64,000 nt of DNA from Collybiopsis luxurians FD-317 M1 (GCA_000827265.1 KN834859.1:86218-150217), one strand, 5' to 3'. Positions 37,992 through 51,594 are shown, counted from the first letter of the stretch. Notes: generated by a model from the sequence alone, not told the origin. Numbers and translations: made by a program.

Positions 37992-38783
37992 TTACTTCGA
38001 TTGGCTGTATTTCTCTAGGTTCTTCGCCATGCGACCCCAGCGGCCATTGTTTATCGTAGTGATGTCCTTCCACTCCTGGCTGTCCTCTCCGAAGAACGTC
38101 TTTGCCGAAAGGACGAAGCCAGCGATGATGAAATCGGCAAAGGAGGGCTTATCACCCATGATCCATTCGTCCTCGGGCCTCATCCAAGCGTCTATGCTAG
38201 AGATGGTGTCGGTCCACTTCTTCCAGGCCTCTACTCTGGCGTCGCCTTTGGGGAAAACGTCCTCGAGGGTCGCGCCAAAGATGGCTTCGTACTCAGCGCG
38301 GAAATGCTTGGCGCTAGGAGGGTTCATGACCTGCTCCATGCACGGGACCAGGAATGGGAAGAAGGCGGAAAGCTTGGGATAATATGCGTCCCGGAAAGCA
38401 GCTTGGAGGGCATGAGATCCCTCAGGAATGGCGCGGGGAGTGTCGGGGTAGGTTTTGTCTAGGTATTCCGCAATGTCGGCAGATTCAGCCAAGGCAACGC
38501 CGGTGGAATCATCGACGATAGCAGGGAGAGTGTACCATGGTTGGCCGTTAGGCTGAGTGCCCGTAGGCTTGGCACCAATCTTCTTAATCGTGGCTTCGAC
38601 GTCGGGGTATTCGATGAAGATGGTTTTGTATTCCAGGCCCTTGTAGTTCAAGACGTATCTAAGGTGCGAAATTGAGTAAAATGTCTCTGAGATGGCGAGA
38701 GAAAATTACCGGGTTTTCCAGACATGGGAGTTCCAGCCGGCGTTGGGGGAGTGTTTCCAAGCAAAATCATAGAGAGTAATCAT
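37992..38783 (-). CDS. Glutathione S-transferase (fungal Ure2p/FuA-like)
   Basis: Two exons. The first starts at 38783 and encodes MITLYDFAWKHSPNAGWNSH and VWKTR. The second, up to 37992, begins YVLNYKGLEYKTIFIEYPD. The N-terminal thioredoxin-like domain shows the fungal pattern VWKTRYVLNYKGL and a cis-Pro segment (WYTLPAIVDD), followed by ALAESADIAEYLD, the glutathione gamma-Glu binding loop with E-S. The helical C-terminal domain ends with DEWIMGDKPSFADFIIAGF, the N-capping Ser-x-x-Asp motif of GSTs. The total of about 246 residues is normal. The protein would conjugate glutathione to electrophiles or remove it from adducts in the cytosol. It lies 1.3 kb from the divergent FAD-enzyme gene, so it may protect against, or act in, the cluster pathway. 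Confidence 0.92.
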
Positions 38784-40075
38784 GTTGGATAGCAAGTGAA
38801 GTTGGTGAGGAGTGTTGAGATTCGATGGAAGTCGTGTTCGGGATATGGAAATACGGCGAGTATTGTTTAGCTTTTATACCAAACCCATATAGTGAACCAG
38901 TCCACACATACGTCCGACCCCCCATCTCGAAAATTACGCTGCTTCATAATCGGCTAACTATCTTTGCATCCATGTACTCGATCTATCCAGAATGGGTGGT
39001 ATTCCTCAGATGTCCAATCAGAACGACTGAACTCCGCTCCCCACAAAAAACGTTTGCCATACGCAATGGACAAGCCGTTAGAGGTAAACCTTGACACAGG
39101 GTAAAGTGAATATATTCGCTGACTACGGCGTACGGAAAGCGGATCGAAAGCTAGTAGAAGTTTTGTAAATAAGATTCATATCGCAGTCCCACTCTCAAAT
39201 TGTTCTCATCTAACTTGAGCTAAGTGTACCTTCTACCCACATTCAAATGGTATCAAGATGATAATTTACGTCACAGAGACGTGAGATGTCGATATGTAAA
39301 TGTAGTGTTTCGGCGGTGGTGGCTCAACGAGAATTCCAGCAGGCCCGAGGTAAACGATTTCGAACCAGTAGAACATAGAGCAGGACCCGAGTAAATTTTA
39401 CCCCGGACCAGCCGCGTTCGATAATCGGAAAATCAGGGCAATCGGCATCAAATGATTACCTCCGAAGATCTGGGGAAGGACACAATTCATCGAACCTTCA
39501 ATCTCATCTTCGATCAGTCGTTCTTCTGAGCTTGTGAGCTTCCTTCTGAATTTGTGAAAGTACTTGACATGAAGTCAGAGACCAAATGGAAATAACCATG
39601 AAAGACTTGAAGCTTGCAATGTGGGTTACTCGAATGCGACTTGGCAAGAACTCCCAGACCCGGCCGAAGACCCCAACAGAATATGAATTTACTTTCTCCG
39701 ACACACGGTGAAGACGGATGCAAAGTCCTTAACGAAAAACTTACCCACGAACGGTTTTACCAAGTCGCGAAAGTTCTGAGAGCAAATATTGATCGTCTCG
39801 GGAGTGGTCACAAAAATACCCAAAGGGAGAATTCAAACAAACAAGCCAGCAGGTTAGCACAATACAACTACAAGATCGGATAAAAAAAATATTTAAATCC
39901 GAAAATCAAAAGAAGGAATTACTATGAGTAGCTATCAAAGTAAGTGAGATATGTGACCATGAAGACGCCTGAAACGGTAATGGCAATTGAGTTCTAAAAA
40001 ACAAATTTTTCTTCAAATGCGAGCGCTTGGGGAATTAAAACCATCTTGTTCAATCCCTCGTACTTCATCACCACC
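38784..40075. other. Divergent promoter region between GST and FAD-enzyme genes
   Basis: A 1.3-kb spacer between divergently transcribed cluster genes, with no coding feature recognised. A shared regulatory region is possible, but I identified no specific binding site. Confidence 0.45.
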
Positions 40076-42729
40076 ATGTTTATTCTCCCGAAGACCACCT
40101 TTCGCGACAAGAAAGCTGCAAACCCCAACATAACTGACAGTGAGTGTAATAACTCCCTAAAACATAACGTCTAATAACATCGAGAATTGCAGCTGAGCTC
40201 CTTAACTCTGGCAATATCCAGAGTGAGCCGAGTGCAGAGAACGATGTCACCGTTGTTGGAGGTGGTATTCATGGGCTCATCTACTCTATTCATGCCCGCA
40301 AAGCTTACCCCGAAGCGAACGTGAAAATCTCCCTCTATGAGAAGGCCCCAAGGCCTCAATGGAAGGTGAGCACTTCGAATGAGGGTAATAAGTATATCTT
40401 GTTGAGCGATTCCAGATCGGTGAATCAACACTTCCTTACTTCGCCCAATGGACCAAGTCAGCTGGTATGACCGCCGAGGTAGTTCTTTTGCAGCTTTGGT
40501 GTAAATTCAGCGACTGACCACTATTTACAGTACCTTTTGCGCTTCTTTGGTCTGCACAACGGACTTGCTTTTTTCTTCTTGGACCGCGAAAATCCTGATA
40601 ATTACAAGGCTTTCTGCACCAACGGACCGCCTCCAGTACGTCCATGTTCTCTGGTCTCCATATTACTGTATCTAATCAACGTCGCAGTTCCTTGCTCCCG
40701 GATATCAACTCCAACGCTCCATGTCGGAGCTTGTCTTCACTGTGTATGCCCAGCGTCTTGGAGTAAACGTTTGGCATGGACATGCTGCCGATATTCAGAG
40801 GACGACTCTTTCGGGAGAAGGAAATACAATTCCCATTGTTCGTCAGTCTGACAAGACAGAGAGACTCGTTGCAAAATCTCCCCTCGTAATCGATGGAACC
40901 GGTCGCTTCCGCCAATACGCTAGCAAGGCTGGACGTATCAAACGTTTCGAGAACTTCAACACCGACGCTTTCTTCGGCTATTTCGAGGCAATCGACGAAG
41001 ATGCTATTCAAGAAGTAAGCTTATAATAATCGTGCTTAAACATTCAGACTGACCTATCCACGTTATTCAGGAACTTGAAGGTTTCGAAGGGGGCCACACC
41101 AGTCATATATGCTTCCCTGAGGGATGGATGTACCTCATCCGTTTAATTTCTTGGCACGATTCTCCGATGGAAAACTTGCTCGATATGATTCATTACGTTT
41201 TCGACCATGCCGAGAAAGGAACTCCTCATGACGAGATGCCTTCAGTAAATGATTTTTGTTTCAGCCCTTCAATGTTACAGTGCTGACACAGAATGGGATG
41301 TAGAGTGAAGAGTTGTGCAAAATGTTCGGTTGCAAGATGAAATGGATTTGGAGTCTTGGATACGCCTGCAGAGACGACACCACATACCCTCCCGATTTGG
41401 AACGTTATGGCTCTTCCGAGGGTGAACGCCGATTCAACTTTATCACGCAGAAGTACAAGAAGCTCTCAGATGTGATGCGCCACTTTAGGCATCTTCCTGA
41501 CTATCACGGTATGTTTCAACCTTTGCCTCTTTCTCTTCACTTATCGCATTTGAACAGGACCTGGAACTTCCTGGTATATTCGGAAGCAGTTGACCTATCA
41601 ATCCACTGTGGTCTCTGGCCCTGGATGGGTAACAGTCGGTGACGGTGTTGGATTCACCAACCCTCTGCTAAGTCCCGGTATCAACTCAGGAATGGCGTCA
41701 TCGACTTATGCCGCTAAATTGACCATCGCCTCACTCAAATGTCAGACCGCAGAGGAGCGGACAGCACTATGGAAGAAGTACGACAACTTCTGCTTCAATG
41801 CAGTGCCGTCTTTGAATCTCTTGAATCAAGTTAGTGATCTATGACTTTTAATCAATATGCCGTCACTGATACACGAAAACAGTATCTTTATCTCAGCTTC
41901 ATGCACCCTCTCCTTGGCCCTCGCGTAGCATTCATGTGGACTATTGTAGTCGGACGTGATATTCCTGGACATGCTCTGGCTCGCACTGCGTTCTCTGTAG
42001 ATTTAAAGAATTACCCCGACTATGCCATTGATTGGCTCTGGGGAGCTCAGGTGGGAACATCGCCGCAGTTACCAATTTCTAACACGCTAAGACTATCCTG
42101 ATAGGTTGATGACTGGGTGAAGGTTGCCGAATACACTAAGGCCAAGCTTATGCCTCTGAACCTTGACGAGTCTGTTCCTCAGGAGATCGTTGACGATGTG
42201 ATCAACTTTTCGGAGAAGGCGAAGGACGAGGCTCTGGCCGCTGGCAAATATCAAGGTTTCCCATTCCGATATCAGGGTGAACTCAGAAACTTTGGTCCTA
42301 ATTTGGTAAGCGTTCATAGATCACATTTCCGCAAGCGATGTCTTTAATTTTACACTCTCAACATAGGAATGGGATGAAGAGAAATACTCATCACAGGACC
42401 GGTTCCACAGTCAGTGTCATGCGTGCCGCGCTTGGTTAACTTGTCGCGGAGACTGGCGGAAGTGCACTGCATGTGGAGTAGAGCGGCCGCTCGAAGATTG
42501 CGAGGTCAGTTCCGAACCTTTTGAATAACTTGTAAACTTTGTCTGAAACTTTCTTCAGATTATATGGAATAGTGGCCCAACGGAATACGAGCTCAGCAAA
42601 TTTGCTAAGATCTCACCAAATCCCAGGTCTGTCGGTACCGTTCTTGTTGACTGGCTTAGGAACCGCGAGATGAAGTGTGAGAGCAAAGTTATGCCAATTG
42701 AGAATGGTATGGCAAAATTGGCAATGTAA
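40076..42729 (+). CDS. FAD-dependent halogenase-superfamily oxidoreductase
   Basis: About eleven exons give a protein of around 650 residues. The FAD-binding start is VTVVGGGIHGLIYSIHARKA (GGGxxG), followed by PQWKIGESTLPYFAQW, the GES-x-LP element of flavin-dependent halogenases. Later VIDGTGRFRQYA and GDGVGFTNPLLSPGINSGM follow; the latter fits FxxPxxSxG, which marks halogenases rather than ordinary monooxygenases. The second halogenase motif (WxWxIP) reads WMYLIR here, and the catalytic Lys is not obvious at its usual place (HNGLAFFF). An unusual C-terminal addition carries CxxCx5Cx6CxxC, a likely zinc ribbon. It may halogenate or oxidise an aromatic substrate. Neighbours are a GST, P450 and O-methyltransferase. 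Superfamily is secure; the reaction is not. Confidence 0.82.
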
Positions 42730-43618
42730 TATTAAAGCAGGTAATTTTATGTCCCACAACGCTGAATTGAAATGTCTGTAGAGTGATTAGATAGCTCGCC
42801 ATGAATAAATGTTTGTATTGTAACCGTAACGAAATTCAGAGCCCTTTCATCTGATAAAAGTAGCAAAGCGGTGGTTTCTTTTCGGCTTTCGAGTCTCATG
42901 CGGTCAAAAAATACTCGGAAAGTGCATGCATCCCAACTTTAGTTGTCAGTCTTAACGCTGGTGATTCAGTGCAGTGACTATAATTGTCGTGTAAATCCCG
43001 CGTACCCATACCTCCTGATACTTTCCTTGTATAAGTTTGGGGATAAGTAGTTCCATATTAATGATATGAAGAAAGTAGCATGACAGAGCAGTGGAGGTAG
43101 AGATTACCTCGGTGATAACAGCAACGAATTTGCACAGGTGTGAAAAATGATCCAGTTTCAATAGATAACGCGGCTCTAAATAGGTTTGGGCGTACCGAGG
43201 GGTACCGCACGAAGCGAACTAGGGTTTACGTACGCAGATCTGGTTGGATCTTAAGATTGTGGACGGGAAGGCTACCAGTGATGCCATCACTCCTGCACTT
43301 CGATCGGTTCCTGACCCTACATTACTCCGCATTCCCTCATACATAGAAGAACGTTCATATCTGTGTGCTAAGTCTAACAAGTCACAAGGGTAAATCAACA
43401 CTTGGTACCGGAACTTCATTTGTAACATGAATTAACCAAGTTCGAGTATTTGTTTCTAACGTGTGATCATTTACACGTCAGGGTGGAGAGCCTTTAAGCT
43501 TCAATCTTCAATTTCGTTCAGAGTTTAGAGGGAGCCCTCTCTCTTGTTTTCATCAAGGGTCCTTATCATTCATTTACAAGTTTAACTCTACAAGAGAAAA
43601 GATAATACAACTCGTTCA
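42730..43618. other. Intergenic stretch between convergent cluster genes
   Basis: Lies between the 3' ends of the FAD-enzyme gene (plus) and the P450 gene (minus). No coding feature is supported. Confidence 0.5.
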
Positions 43619-45859
43619 TCACGCTTTGTCCAAAACTTCCATAACTTTGTCGTGTCGAGGAATCATCTTGATCCGGAATGGAACAGGTGATCTGCCCGAA
43701 AGCCCATCGTATTCCTTCAAGTCAATTGGTTCGCCGGGAATTTCCTCCATTCTGAAAGCCCATAACACCCGTGCAATAACTAGATGGGTGCAATATTATT
43801 TCGGGACCTTAGTACAACCGTTCGGATTGAACACTTACCGAGGAAAATCTCACGTTCGGCGACCCACATTCCAGGACAGATGCGACGACTGAATAGATAT
43901 GAGAAAGAAGAAAAGCTCATCGAGGCTGCAGTCACATACCCGACCCCAAACATCCAGTGATCTCTTTCATAAGGGTTAGGCAGATTTGCAGACTCAGATG
44001 ACAGCGTAGAGTCTTGAATATAGCGATCCGGCTATCGCTTCGTTAGATTGCGGTATAATTTATCCGAAGGAGCCTGACTCACATTGAATCGGAACGGCTC
44101 AGGATGTCTCTGGGCGTCGTGATGCATTGTGTACTGGTGTAAATCGGTTAAGCAGAATATACAAGTGCGATATGAAGAACACCTTACCGTGTTCAGAACC
44201 AATACTGTGTCTTTAGGAATGAACTGTCCACGGTAAGTGAAGTCTTCAGTATTGACATGCGGGGTACCCAGCCAGAAAGGATTGTGGCACCGTTCGACTT
44301 CCTGTACATGAATTAAAATTGAAGAAGATTCGTCTAATATTGAAAATTACCTTAATGATTGCATGAATATATGGAAGATTTTTCTCGTCCTCTACTGTCG
44401 GCATCCGGTCCCTGCCCACTACGCGATCGAGCTCCTCCTGAGCCTTTTGCTGAATTTCGGGGTACGCGGGAATCAAAGCTGAGAACCATTGCATGATGGA
44501 AGCCGTCTGCAGAAATGTCAGTCATCTGCTCCAAGAGTAGACTATTCAACTTACAGTTTCAACGCCGCCAATCATGAACGCGGAGCACAGAATAGCCATG
44601 TCGAGGTGGTCCAAATCTTCCTTATCCTTCGATTCAAGCAGCGTTTTGACCAGGCAATCTTGAACTTTTTCTCCGCGATTCATACGAGCGTCAATGTCAT
44701 TGACCATGCCGCCGTACGTTTCAACTAGGCCATGGTGAAGTGCTTTGCCGCGCTTGATCATGGGGTTGAACGGGAGGTATTGTAGAAGTGGCACGAAGTC
44801 AGTCATGTTCGACACGGGGCCAGTACAGTTCCTGGGCACAATGCATATTTTAGTTCAACTGCCACTTAGATTCGGAATCACACCTACATGAATTCACGGG
44901 AAAGCCGGAGTGCTTTAGCAACAAGGGGATGGTCAATACTGTCTGTGCGAGTGCCAAACGCGACTGTCAACATGTTGTTCAGACTGCAGCGTCCAGCGTG
45001 TGGTTCTTCAAGGCAAGTCAGCCAAGTCCGACATCGTGTGACGAATGGATCTTACGAGGGTTGATGGGAGCAGCACCAGCTTTCCCGTATTTCATCAAAT
45101 CCTTGATCAAAACGGTGGCTTCGTAATCGAGAACGTGTGTATAGCCGTCTACAGCTCGCGCACTGAGGGCAATAGTGGAGAGACGTCGATGTTTCCTCCT
45201 ACATAGAAAGTCAATTCATCCCGCTCAGCTTAATTAGAAATATGGAACTCACCATCTATCGTTGTAGGGCTGTAGGTAATGAAAAACGTCAGCGTTCTGT
45301 TATTAGGATCGCATAGGGTATACTTACAGTGGCCGTAATACCTCTTCCGGCGAAAATAATTTGGGACTTGAGGAACATCTCTTTACGAGACGAGAAGAGA
45401 GCTCCGTTGGTGACCATAAGATCCTGGTCAATAGTTTGAATCATGAGTTGGAGATAATCAAAAATTGGCGCCGTACCTTCACAATCTGGGGGTCAGAAAC
45501 TATAACGAAGAGCTGATTTCCGAGCCACAATGAGTAAAGAGGTCCAAATCTTTTTGCCCAGTAGTCAAGTGTCAGCTCAGGAAAATGTGTAAGGAACGGG
45601 AACGATCCTAAACAGCGAATACTTTGTTAGTGGATGCCTGGAATAGCACGAGGAGCTTATGCCAACCAAGGATCGGAAGGCCAAACGGGCCAGGAGGGAT
45701 CGAATTTCCATGCTCGTCAACTTGTCGTGCGGGGAAGAAGAAAGTCTTCAATGCTCGGACAAAGACGAAGACTGAAGCAAGAACTGAAGCGCACAGAATT
45801 GTACGCTGTTGTAGGTTCAGGTCAAAGAGCACACTGACAAGGAGAGATGACGTCCACAT
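43619..45859 (-). CDS. Cytochrome P450 monooxygenase
   Basis: A multi-exon gene whose start at 45859 gives an N-terminal membrane anchor (TILCASVLASVFVFVRAL), followed by the Pro-rich hinge IPPGPFGLPILG. Further P450 landmarks occur in order: RFGPLYSLWLGNQ, DRWRKHRRL (C helix), MIGGVETTASIMQWF (I-helix oxygen-binding motif as GGVETT), EVER (ExxR of the K helix), FNPDRY (PERF region) and FGVGRRICPGMWVAE (heme-Cys loop). It is about 515 residues, typical of microsomal class II enzymes in the endoplasmic reticulum that need a separate reductase. The end at 43619 follows MEVLDKA. The substrate cannot be inferred from the sequence. Position between the halogenase-like enzyme and the exporter suggests hydroxylation of the cluster product. 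Confidence 0.92.
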
Positions 45860-48100
45860 TCCGAGGTGGCAGAATATGACCTGCAGTAGGATGTGGCTTT
45901 CATTAAGTATTGCTTTACGGCCTTGTTTTGGTCTCGGCAATGGGGGTTTTTTCCATTCAGTTTTTTCGCATCTATGGGTCTTTGCCCCATTAAGCTGTAA
46001 CCCGGATTGCTGTGGATTTCTCTCACTGGCTCTAGTGCCCAGCAAGAATATCAAAACGTTTCGAAGTTCTTTTTTTTCTCTGGTTCACAGTATACCAAAA
46101 TGTTACTGAATACAGACTTTGTTTACAGTGTGGAGTAGCTGTATGTTCTAATCCTAAACAATTCTATGAATCTCAATTAAATTCAAGTTGTCTTCCATTT
46201 GCTTCTTTTCCATCTCAGGATGTGTTCAATTCACAGAGGTTGACCGAGAAGCACGAGTAAATACACCTACTCCTGGGTCATCTTCGTTCCATGCTGGACC
46301 CAAAGCTTGATAGTCTCATCTTTCAAACCCTGTTACCATACGAATGGGTGACAGCATCGCGAAAGAAGAATCGATAACTCAGTAATAACCTGGTATATTC
46401 TGATTTTGATGGTTCCGTGTCACGCAGATCATTGATTCCTCCGCCTTGAGGTTAGCGGCTAGCAAATATTAACCATCTGTAGGTCTAATGGGAGTTCGGA
46501 TGTAAGTCCGTTCGTCCGGAACTCGAAAGCGGTTGCACTTCCCGTTTTCAACGTGAGCGGGATGAGGCAGCGACCTTTAAATTGTTAACTCCGCAAAGTC
46601 TGCGAGATTCTCAAGGTTAAAGTTCTTGAATGGCCCATGACCGAATGCGGCTGTCTCGATAAAGGATGCAGATATTAGATCCGATCGATCATTGATTGAC
46701 TTCCCGATGCCTCTTATTGTAAATTGCTACAGTGGCTTCAGTAGCCCAGGGTAAAATGTACCTGGGTCCCTTCGAGTAGTGGGACGCTCAGATTTTTTTT
46801 AACTCCAGGTAAAACTTACCTTGGTCTCTATCGAAATCAATACTCCCAGGGCAACTATTGCCCACCGACGTACAAGGGGTAGATCAACACCCTAGCATCT
46901 GCGCATCTACAGGAACATGATCCGCCATCGTCTAGCGATTCTATGAACTTTTTAATTTCATCCACTGAAACGCTGATCTGCACACACTAGGAGGATATCC
47001 TCACACCAAGAATTTCGGAATAAATTTTGTTCAGAGATCATACCGGACGTGCTATCCAGGTCAATCTCGGTAAATAATCAGGCAAGTCATTATTTGTCTA
47101 CTACTTTCAAAACCTCCGAAAACTTCCGTGATTCAAAAGCGACCGGAGATGTTTATTCCCGTTCTGAAAGCCCAAAGTGCTCGACTGCGTCCAGCGCCGC
47201 ACCACCTCTCGGTCCGCTTTTGATTCCACGGCCGATGCGTACGCATCTGTAAAGACTTGTGACCTGCAATGCAACACTGTATTGTCTACTTTGGACTGAA
47301 GCATAGTCTTCTGACTTTGAGAGTGGCTGACCTGATCTCATTCGATTCAAAAAAAGCTCCACATGGCGGTGATTCAGTAATGAAAGAATGCCTAGAGTCG
47401 GTAATTGGATGTGTCTCAGCGGACGCATAGACGTCCTGCGAACAAAACCCAGGTAGATCGGGAATAGCAGTATAGTCACACTGATCAAGGATATAGCATT
47501 GATATAGCAATTTTCACTTGGAAGTACTGAGACTCGAAGTCATACCAACATCAGAGATTTTCAAGTTAGTCCAAACATAGTTATCCAAGTGCTTTCTTCC
47601 TATCAGAATCGTTTTTTTTCATTCGACGTAGGATCGCAGCAGCGTAACAGTGTTGACTGTACAGACTGTCGAGTTCTCCTCTAGTTCTTGACCCATTATT
47701 CTCCAAATTCTGGAAAGAAAAATCTTCGTCAATCTCTTTTCATAATTCCAACACCGCCGGTTTACCTTGCCTTTACATTGAACAATGCATAAGCCAAGAT
47801 GTAGTTAAAAGGTCTGATGGCAAACCCAAGTCGAGTCAAGATGATTATGACGGTCAACGGGCAGTTTGGTATCTATTGACCGCGTGAAATTATCGTAGAG
47901 ACACGGTTCCAGAGATTGAATTCGCTACATAGATACATATGTCTATATCGATGTTGCTCCACTCCTTTTCTTCACAGTCTAAATTATCCAGTTACGATCA
48001 CTGTCCACTACTAAAGACACATCCTCGGAGCCCGACACTTACGGTAGCTCTTGGCCTTTTGATGCCGGTAAACTATATTGAACTTGACACATGATCAATT
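45860..48100. other. Intergenic stretch between divergent P450 and MFS genes
   Basis: About 2.2 kb with no supported gene. An ATG-lacking or short frame on the minus strand (47488-47153) begins with a hydrophobic segment but has no paralogue or motif. A pair of similar short segments (TACCTGGGTCCC near 46760 and TACCTTGGTCTC near 46818) sit close together. Both cluster promoters lie here. Confidence 0.45.
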
Positions 48101-50585
48101 ATGGCCGAGCCCAACCCCGAGCGCGTTGAACGTATACGCTTCCTTTCTTCACTCCACTACTCCCGCCGTTCTTACCGGCCGCTCTTTGCGACCTCGCCAG
48201 GAAGTCCAGCCATGGAAGAGTCAGATATTTCGAGATCTCTTTCTAATCTTGAGCCCAATGGCGAACCAAAGGCCAAAACTGCTGTAACTGTCGAAGTCAC
48301 AGAATCTGCCGCAAACGGTACCTCCGAACCGCCTTTGACCTTTGATATCGAACATATGCCGGTCTCGAACGATCCTAGGAAGTGGTCCAATTTTCATAAG
48401 GCTAGTCATCAACTTTCTTTCCCCTCTTTGTTGCCGCTGAGCTAAATTCAGAATTTTATCTTGGTCCAAGTCGCGTTGGGGTCCGTTTTTGCGGGGTTAG
48501 GCGCGAATATCCAGGCCGGTGCGCTGTAGTAATCAAAAGAAAAAGGAAATCATTGATCTCGTCCGATACTAGCTGCCATCGCCGAAATGGAGGCTGATCT
48601 CCCCGCTACTCCTGCGCAAATCAGTTGGACTATGTCCCTTTTTATGCTACTTCAAGGCGTTTTTCCATTGGTGCATATTCACTCATGTTTACTTTTATTG
48701 AAGTACGATATTGATATTCGTCGCAGATGTGGGGTGCGTTGGTTTGAGGCAATGTTGCATCCACGCTTATATATCTTCGGCAGTCTCACTGAGTGAGATA
48801 TACGGGCGGAAGGTATGGATTATCTGAATTCAAAAGGACGTTCTTCATATCCTTCCAGCTTATCTACATCATATCTATGATTATTTTCACTGCCGGATCA
48901 ATAGTAGTAGCGACGAGCAAGAACGTAGGATTGTGAGTTTTTTGGTACTCTCTAAAAGATATCAACTTACCTTCCACTTTAGAGTGATTGGCTTCCGTTG
49001 TCTCCAGGCTGCTGGGTTTGTCCTGAAATTTCCTAATACAGATTAAAATCTCATTTATCGGCAGGTCGAGTGCGGTTTTGTCCATTGGAGCAGCGACGTT
49101 AGCAGATATCTTTGAGCCGGCGGAACGAGGAAGAAAGGTAACTCTGAACCTAGTCCCGTCCCATCCCTTTTTACTCATCGATTTGTTACTTATAGATGGG
49201 AATGTACTACGTGGCGCCGCTTCTTGGTGCATCCCTAGCTCCGCTAATAGGTGGAGGATTAACGAGTGCTTTTACCTGGCGAGGACCGTTCTATTTTCTA
49301 ACCATTCTTGGAGGCTCTGTTTTTCTGTCTTTTCTACTGCTCTTCCGAGACACTTATCGGAAAGAGCGTAGTCTAACTTATCAAAATGTGCTCAAGCAAA
49401 AGTTAAGAGACGTGAATCGAAAGAAGATGCTGGAGAGAGAGAAAACCGAACATGACAGCGATGTTACCGGCGCATCTTTACCCCCCGAAGAACCAACAAA
49501 GGACATTGAAAAGCAAGCCATAACTGCAGATGACGTGTCGAAAATAGTACCTGAGATCAAACTCGGCTTAAGGGATATCAATCCTTTCAAGCCCTTGTTG
49601 CTGACCCTTCGACGTCCTTATAATATGGTCATGCTCCTGATATCCGGCAAGTGCCATAAACTTTTCCTTACCTTCTCATCTGATGCGTCTCAGGTCTCAA
49701 CTTTTCGTTCGAGTTCATGGTGGTATATACCAGTTCGCGAACTTTAGGGACCTTTTATCACTACAGTCCTGTGAAAATCGGTCTTACCCTTCTTTCTTTT
49801 GGGATCGGTGAGCGATTCGATCAGGGTAGCCTCGTTTACATTGACTGATTCCTTTGTAGGCACGGTTAGCGGTAGTGTTATTGGTGGCCGTTGGGCTGAC
49901 CACCAACTGGCCCGAATGAAGGCCAAACATGGGAATCAAACTACTCCCGAGGTGCGGCGCAAACATCGATTCTATTCTCGAGATGAACTAACGGGAATTG
50001 CAGATGCGTTTGAGAAGTACTTTACATTCGTTAGTTCTACTGCCGCTCTTCGTGGCGGGGTATGCTTGGGTGTTTGAAGAGCGTCTGCACGTTGCGGTGG
50101 TCTGTGTCATGCTTTTCTTCTGTGGTTTCTTTGCCTAGTAAGAATTGTCGACAAGGTACATATTTGATCTCGTCTCACTATTTCCTCTGCTATTCAGTGT
50201 CGTGTACGCGTGCACCCTGACCTATATCGTGGATTCAAATATCGGACGTTCTGGGTCAGCCGTTGCTTTAAACAGTTTTTTCCGGTGCTCGCTCGCATTC
50301 GCCTTTGAAGAACTTGCGGTACCGATGCAGGTCAGTGAACGCATCATGGATTTTGGTGCTTCCCATAACTGACTGTGATACGTTTAATAGGACGGTATTG
50401 GGGACGGTGGGCACCCCTTCTTGATCTTGATACTGCGTCTCATTCACGATCCCTTTACAGGATGGACCTACACCATTATCGCTTTTATGCTAGCCGGTAC
50501 GGGTGCATTGGTCGTCTTGGTTTTGTTCAACGGTGCTAGGTGGAGGATGGAAGCTGACGAACGGGAAAAGGCAGCGCTTGCATAA
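48101..50585 (+). CDS. MFS exporter, DHA1 (drug:H+ antiporter) type
   Basis: A multi-exon gene of about 540 residues. The N terminus is a ~95-residue cytoplasmic tail, ending NDPRKWSNFHK as in many fungal DHA1 carriers. Helix 1 is FILVQVALGSVFAGLGANIQ. Motif A after helix 2 reads MWVSLSEIYGRK (when intron GTGCGT...GGCAG is removed), and the helix 4 region has VIGFRCLQAAGSSAVLSIGAATLADIF. Motif C is YVAPLLGASLAPLIGGGL with FTWRGPFYFL after it. The central loop is charged and long, and the second half ends at 50585. It likely exports the cluster product or related toxicants. In-frame ATG 48211 is an alternative start. Confidence 0.9.
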
Positions 50586-51594
50586 GATAAATCTCGAAGA
50601 ACGTTTTGCTTTCTGTTTTTCTAGTTCCCCAAGTGTCTTATACATAAATTGTGCCTCAAACTAACAGATTCTTAATTAACGACAAAATCTATAATTCATC
50701 ATAGTTTGACCCATGAGTTCGCTACGCTGTTGCTCGTTGAGCAACCAGTTTTTTTGTTATTGATTTGTTTCGAGTTGGATGCGGACTCGTCGCCTACCCC
50801 ACAGGATTTTGCGCAAGAGCGACCAAAGATCAGAAAATACCTGTCTTGAGCGGTGATTTTACAAGCACATACATAACCCTTCTGCGACCCGCTTGAGAAG
50901 AATAGGTGTTAATTACCAGTGTGAGAAATGGAATCTCATGTGCCGCCCGCGTAGGGGTATATGGTCTTACGGCGACGCCCTTATCTGGATATTCTCCTTG
51001 TACTTCAGGATTTTTGTCAAAATAGGACTGACCGGTGATCAGTGAGCCCGATGTAGGCGGAAATCATGCTGATTGGGTTTAATCCTAAGAATGCCCACGG
51101 AAGGACGATTCGGACAGTTAATTCTAAGTGGAGTATATAGTGGGGCCGCTAGGCGCAATTGAATTTTTTGACATGGGCTGCGGATTGAATATTGACTGGG
51201 AATTCTCTTTCTCTCTTGCTTCTTTCCCCACCACATCAAAGGGAGGCAATTGACCAAATCGACAGCCCAAATCGAGAAACCCCGTTCCTAGGGATATCAG
51301 CACCGATTGCCCGGTTGTTAACATATCAAAAGAGTCTTGGCCTCCTTTCCGTCCCAAAAATATTTGTGTTACGAGCGTCACAACTCCGCCTGATTCTTTG
51401 AGTCTGACCCCAGGTATCAGAAAGTATTCCCTACGGCTTTCGGGAGATTAACCCGATCCTCGATCCTTATTTCCAAAACGTACTGCAGTTAGTGTTTTTA
51501 GAACGTAGAACGTGATAAAAGAATATCTGGAAGGTAAGAGCATTCGTCTTACCCGCTGAATTTTGCCGGTTGTCTTACAATCTTCTTAATCCAA
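50586..51594. other. Intergenic stretch between two cluster genes
   Basis: A 1-kb spacer between the exporter and O-methyltransferase genes, which run in the same direction. No coding feature seen. Confidence 0.5.
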
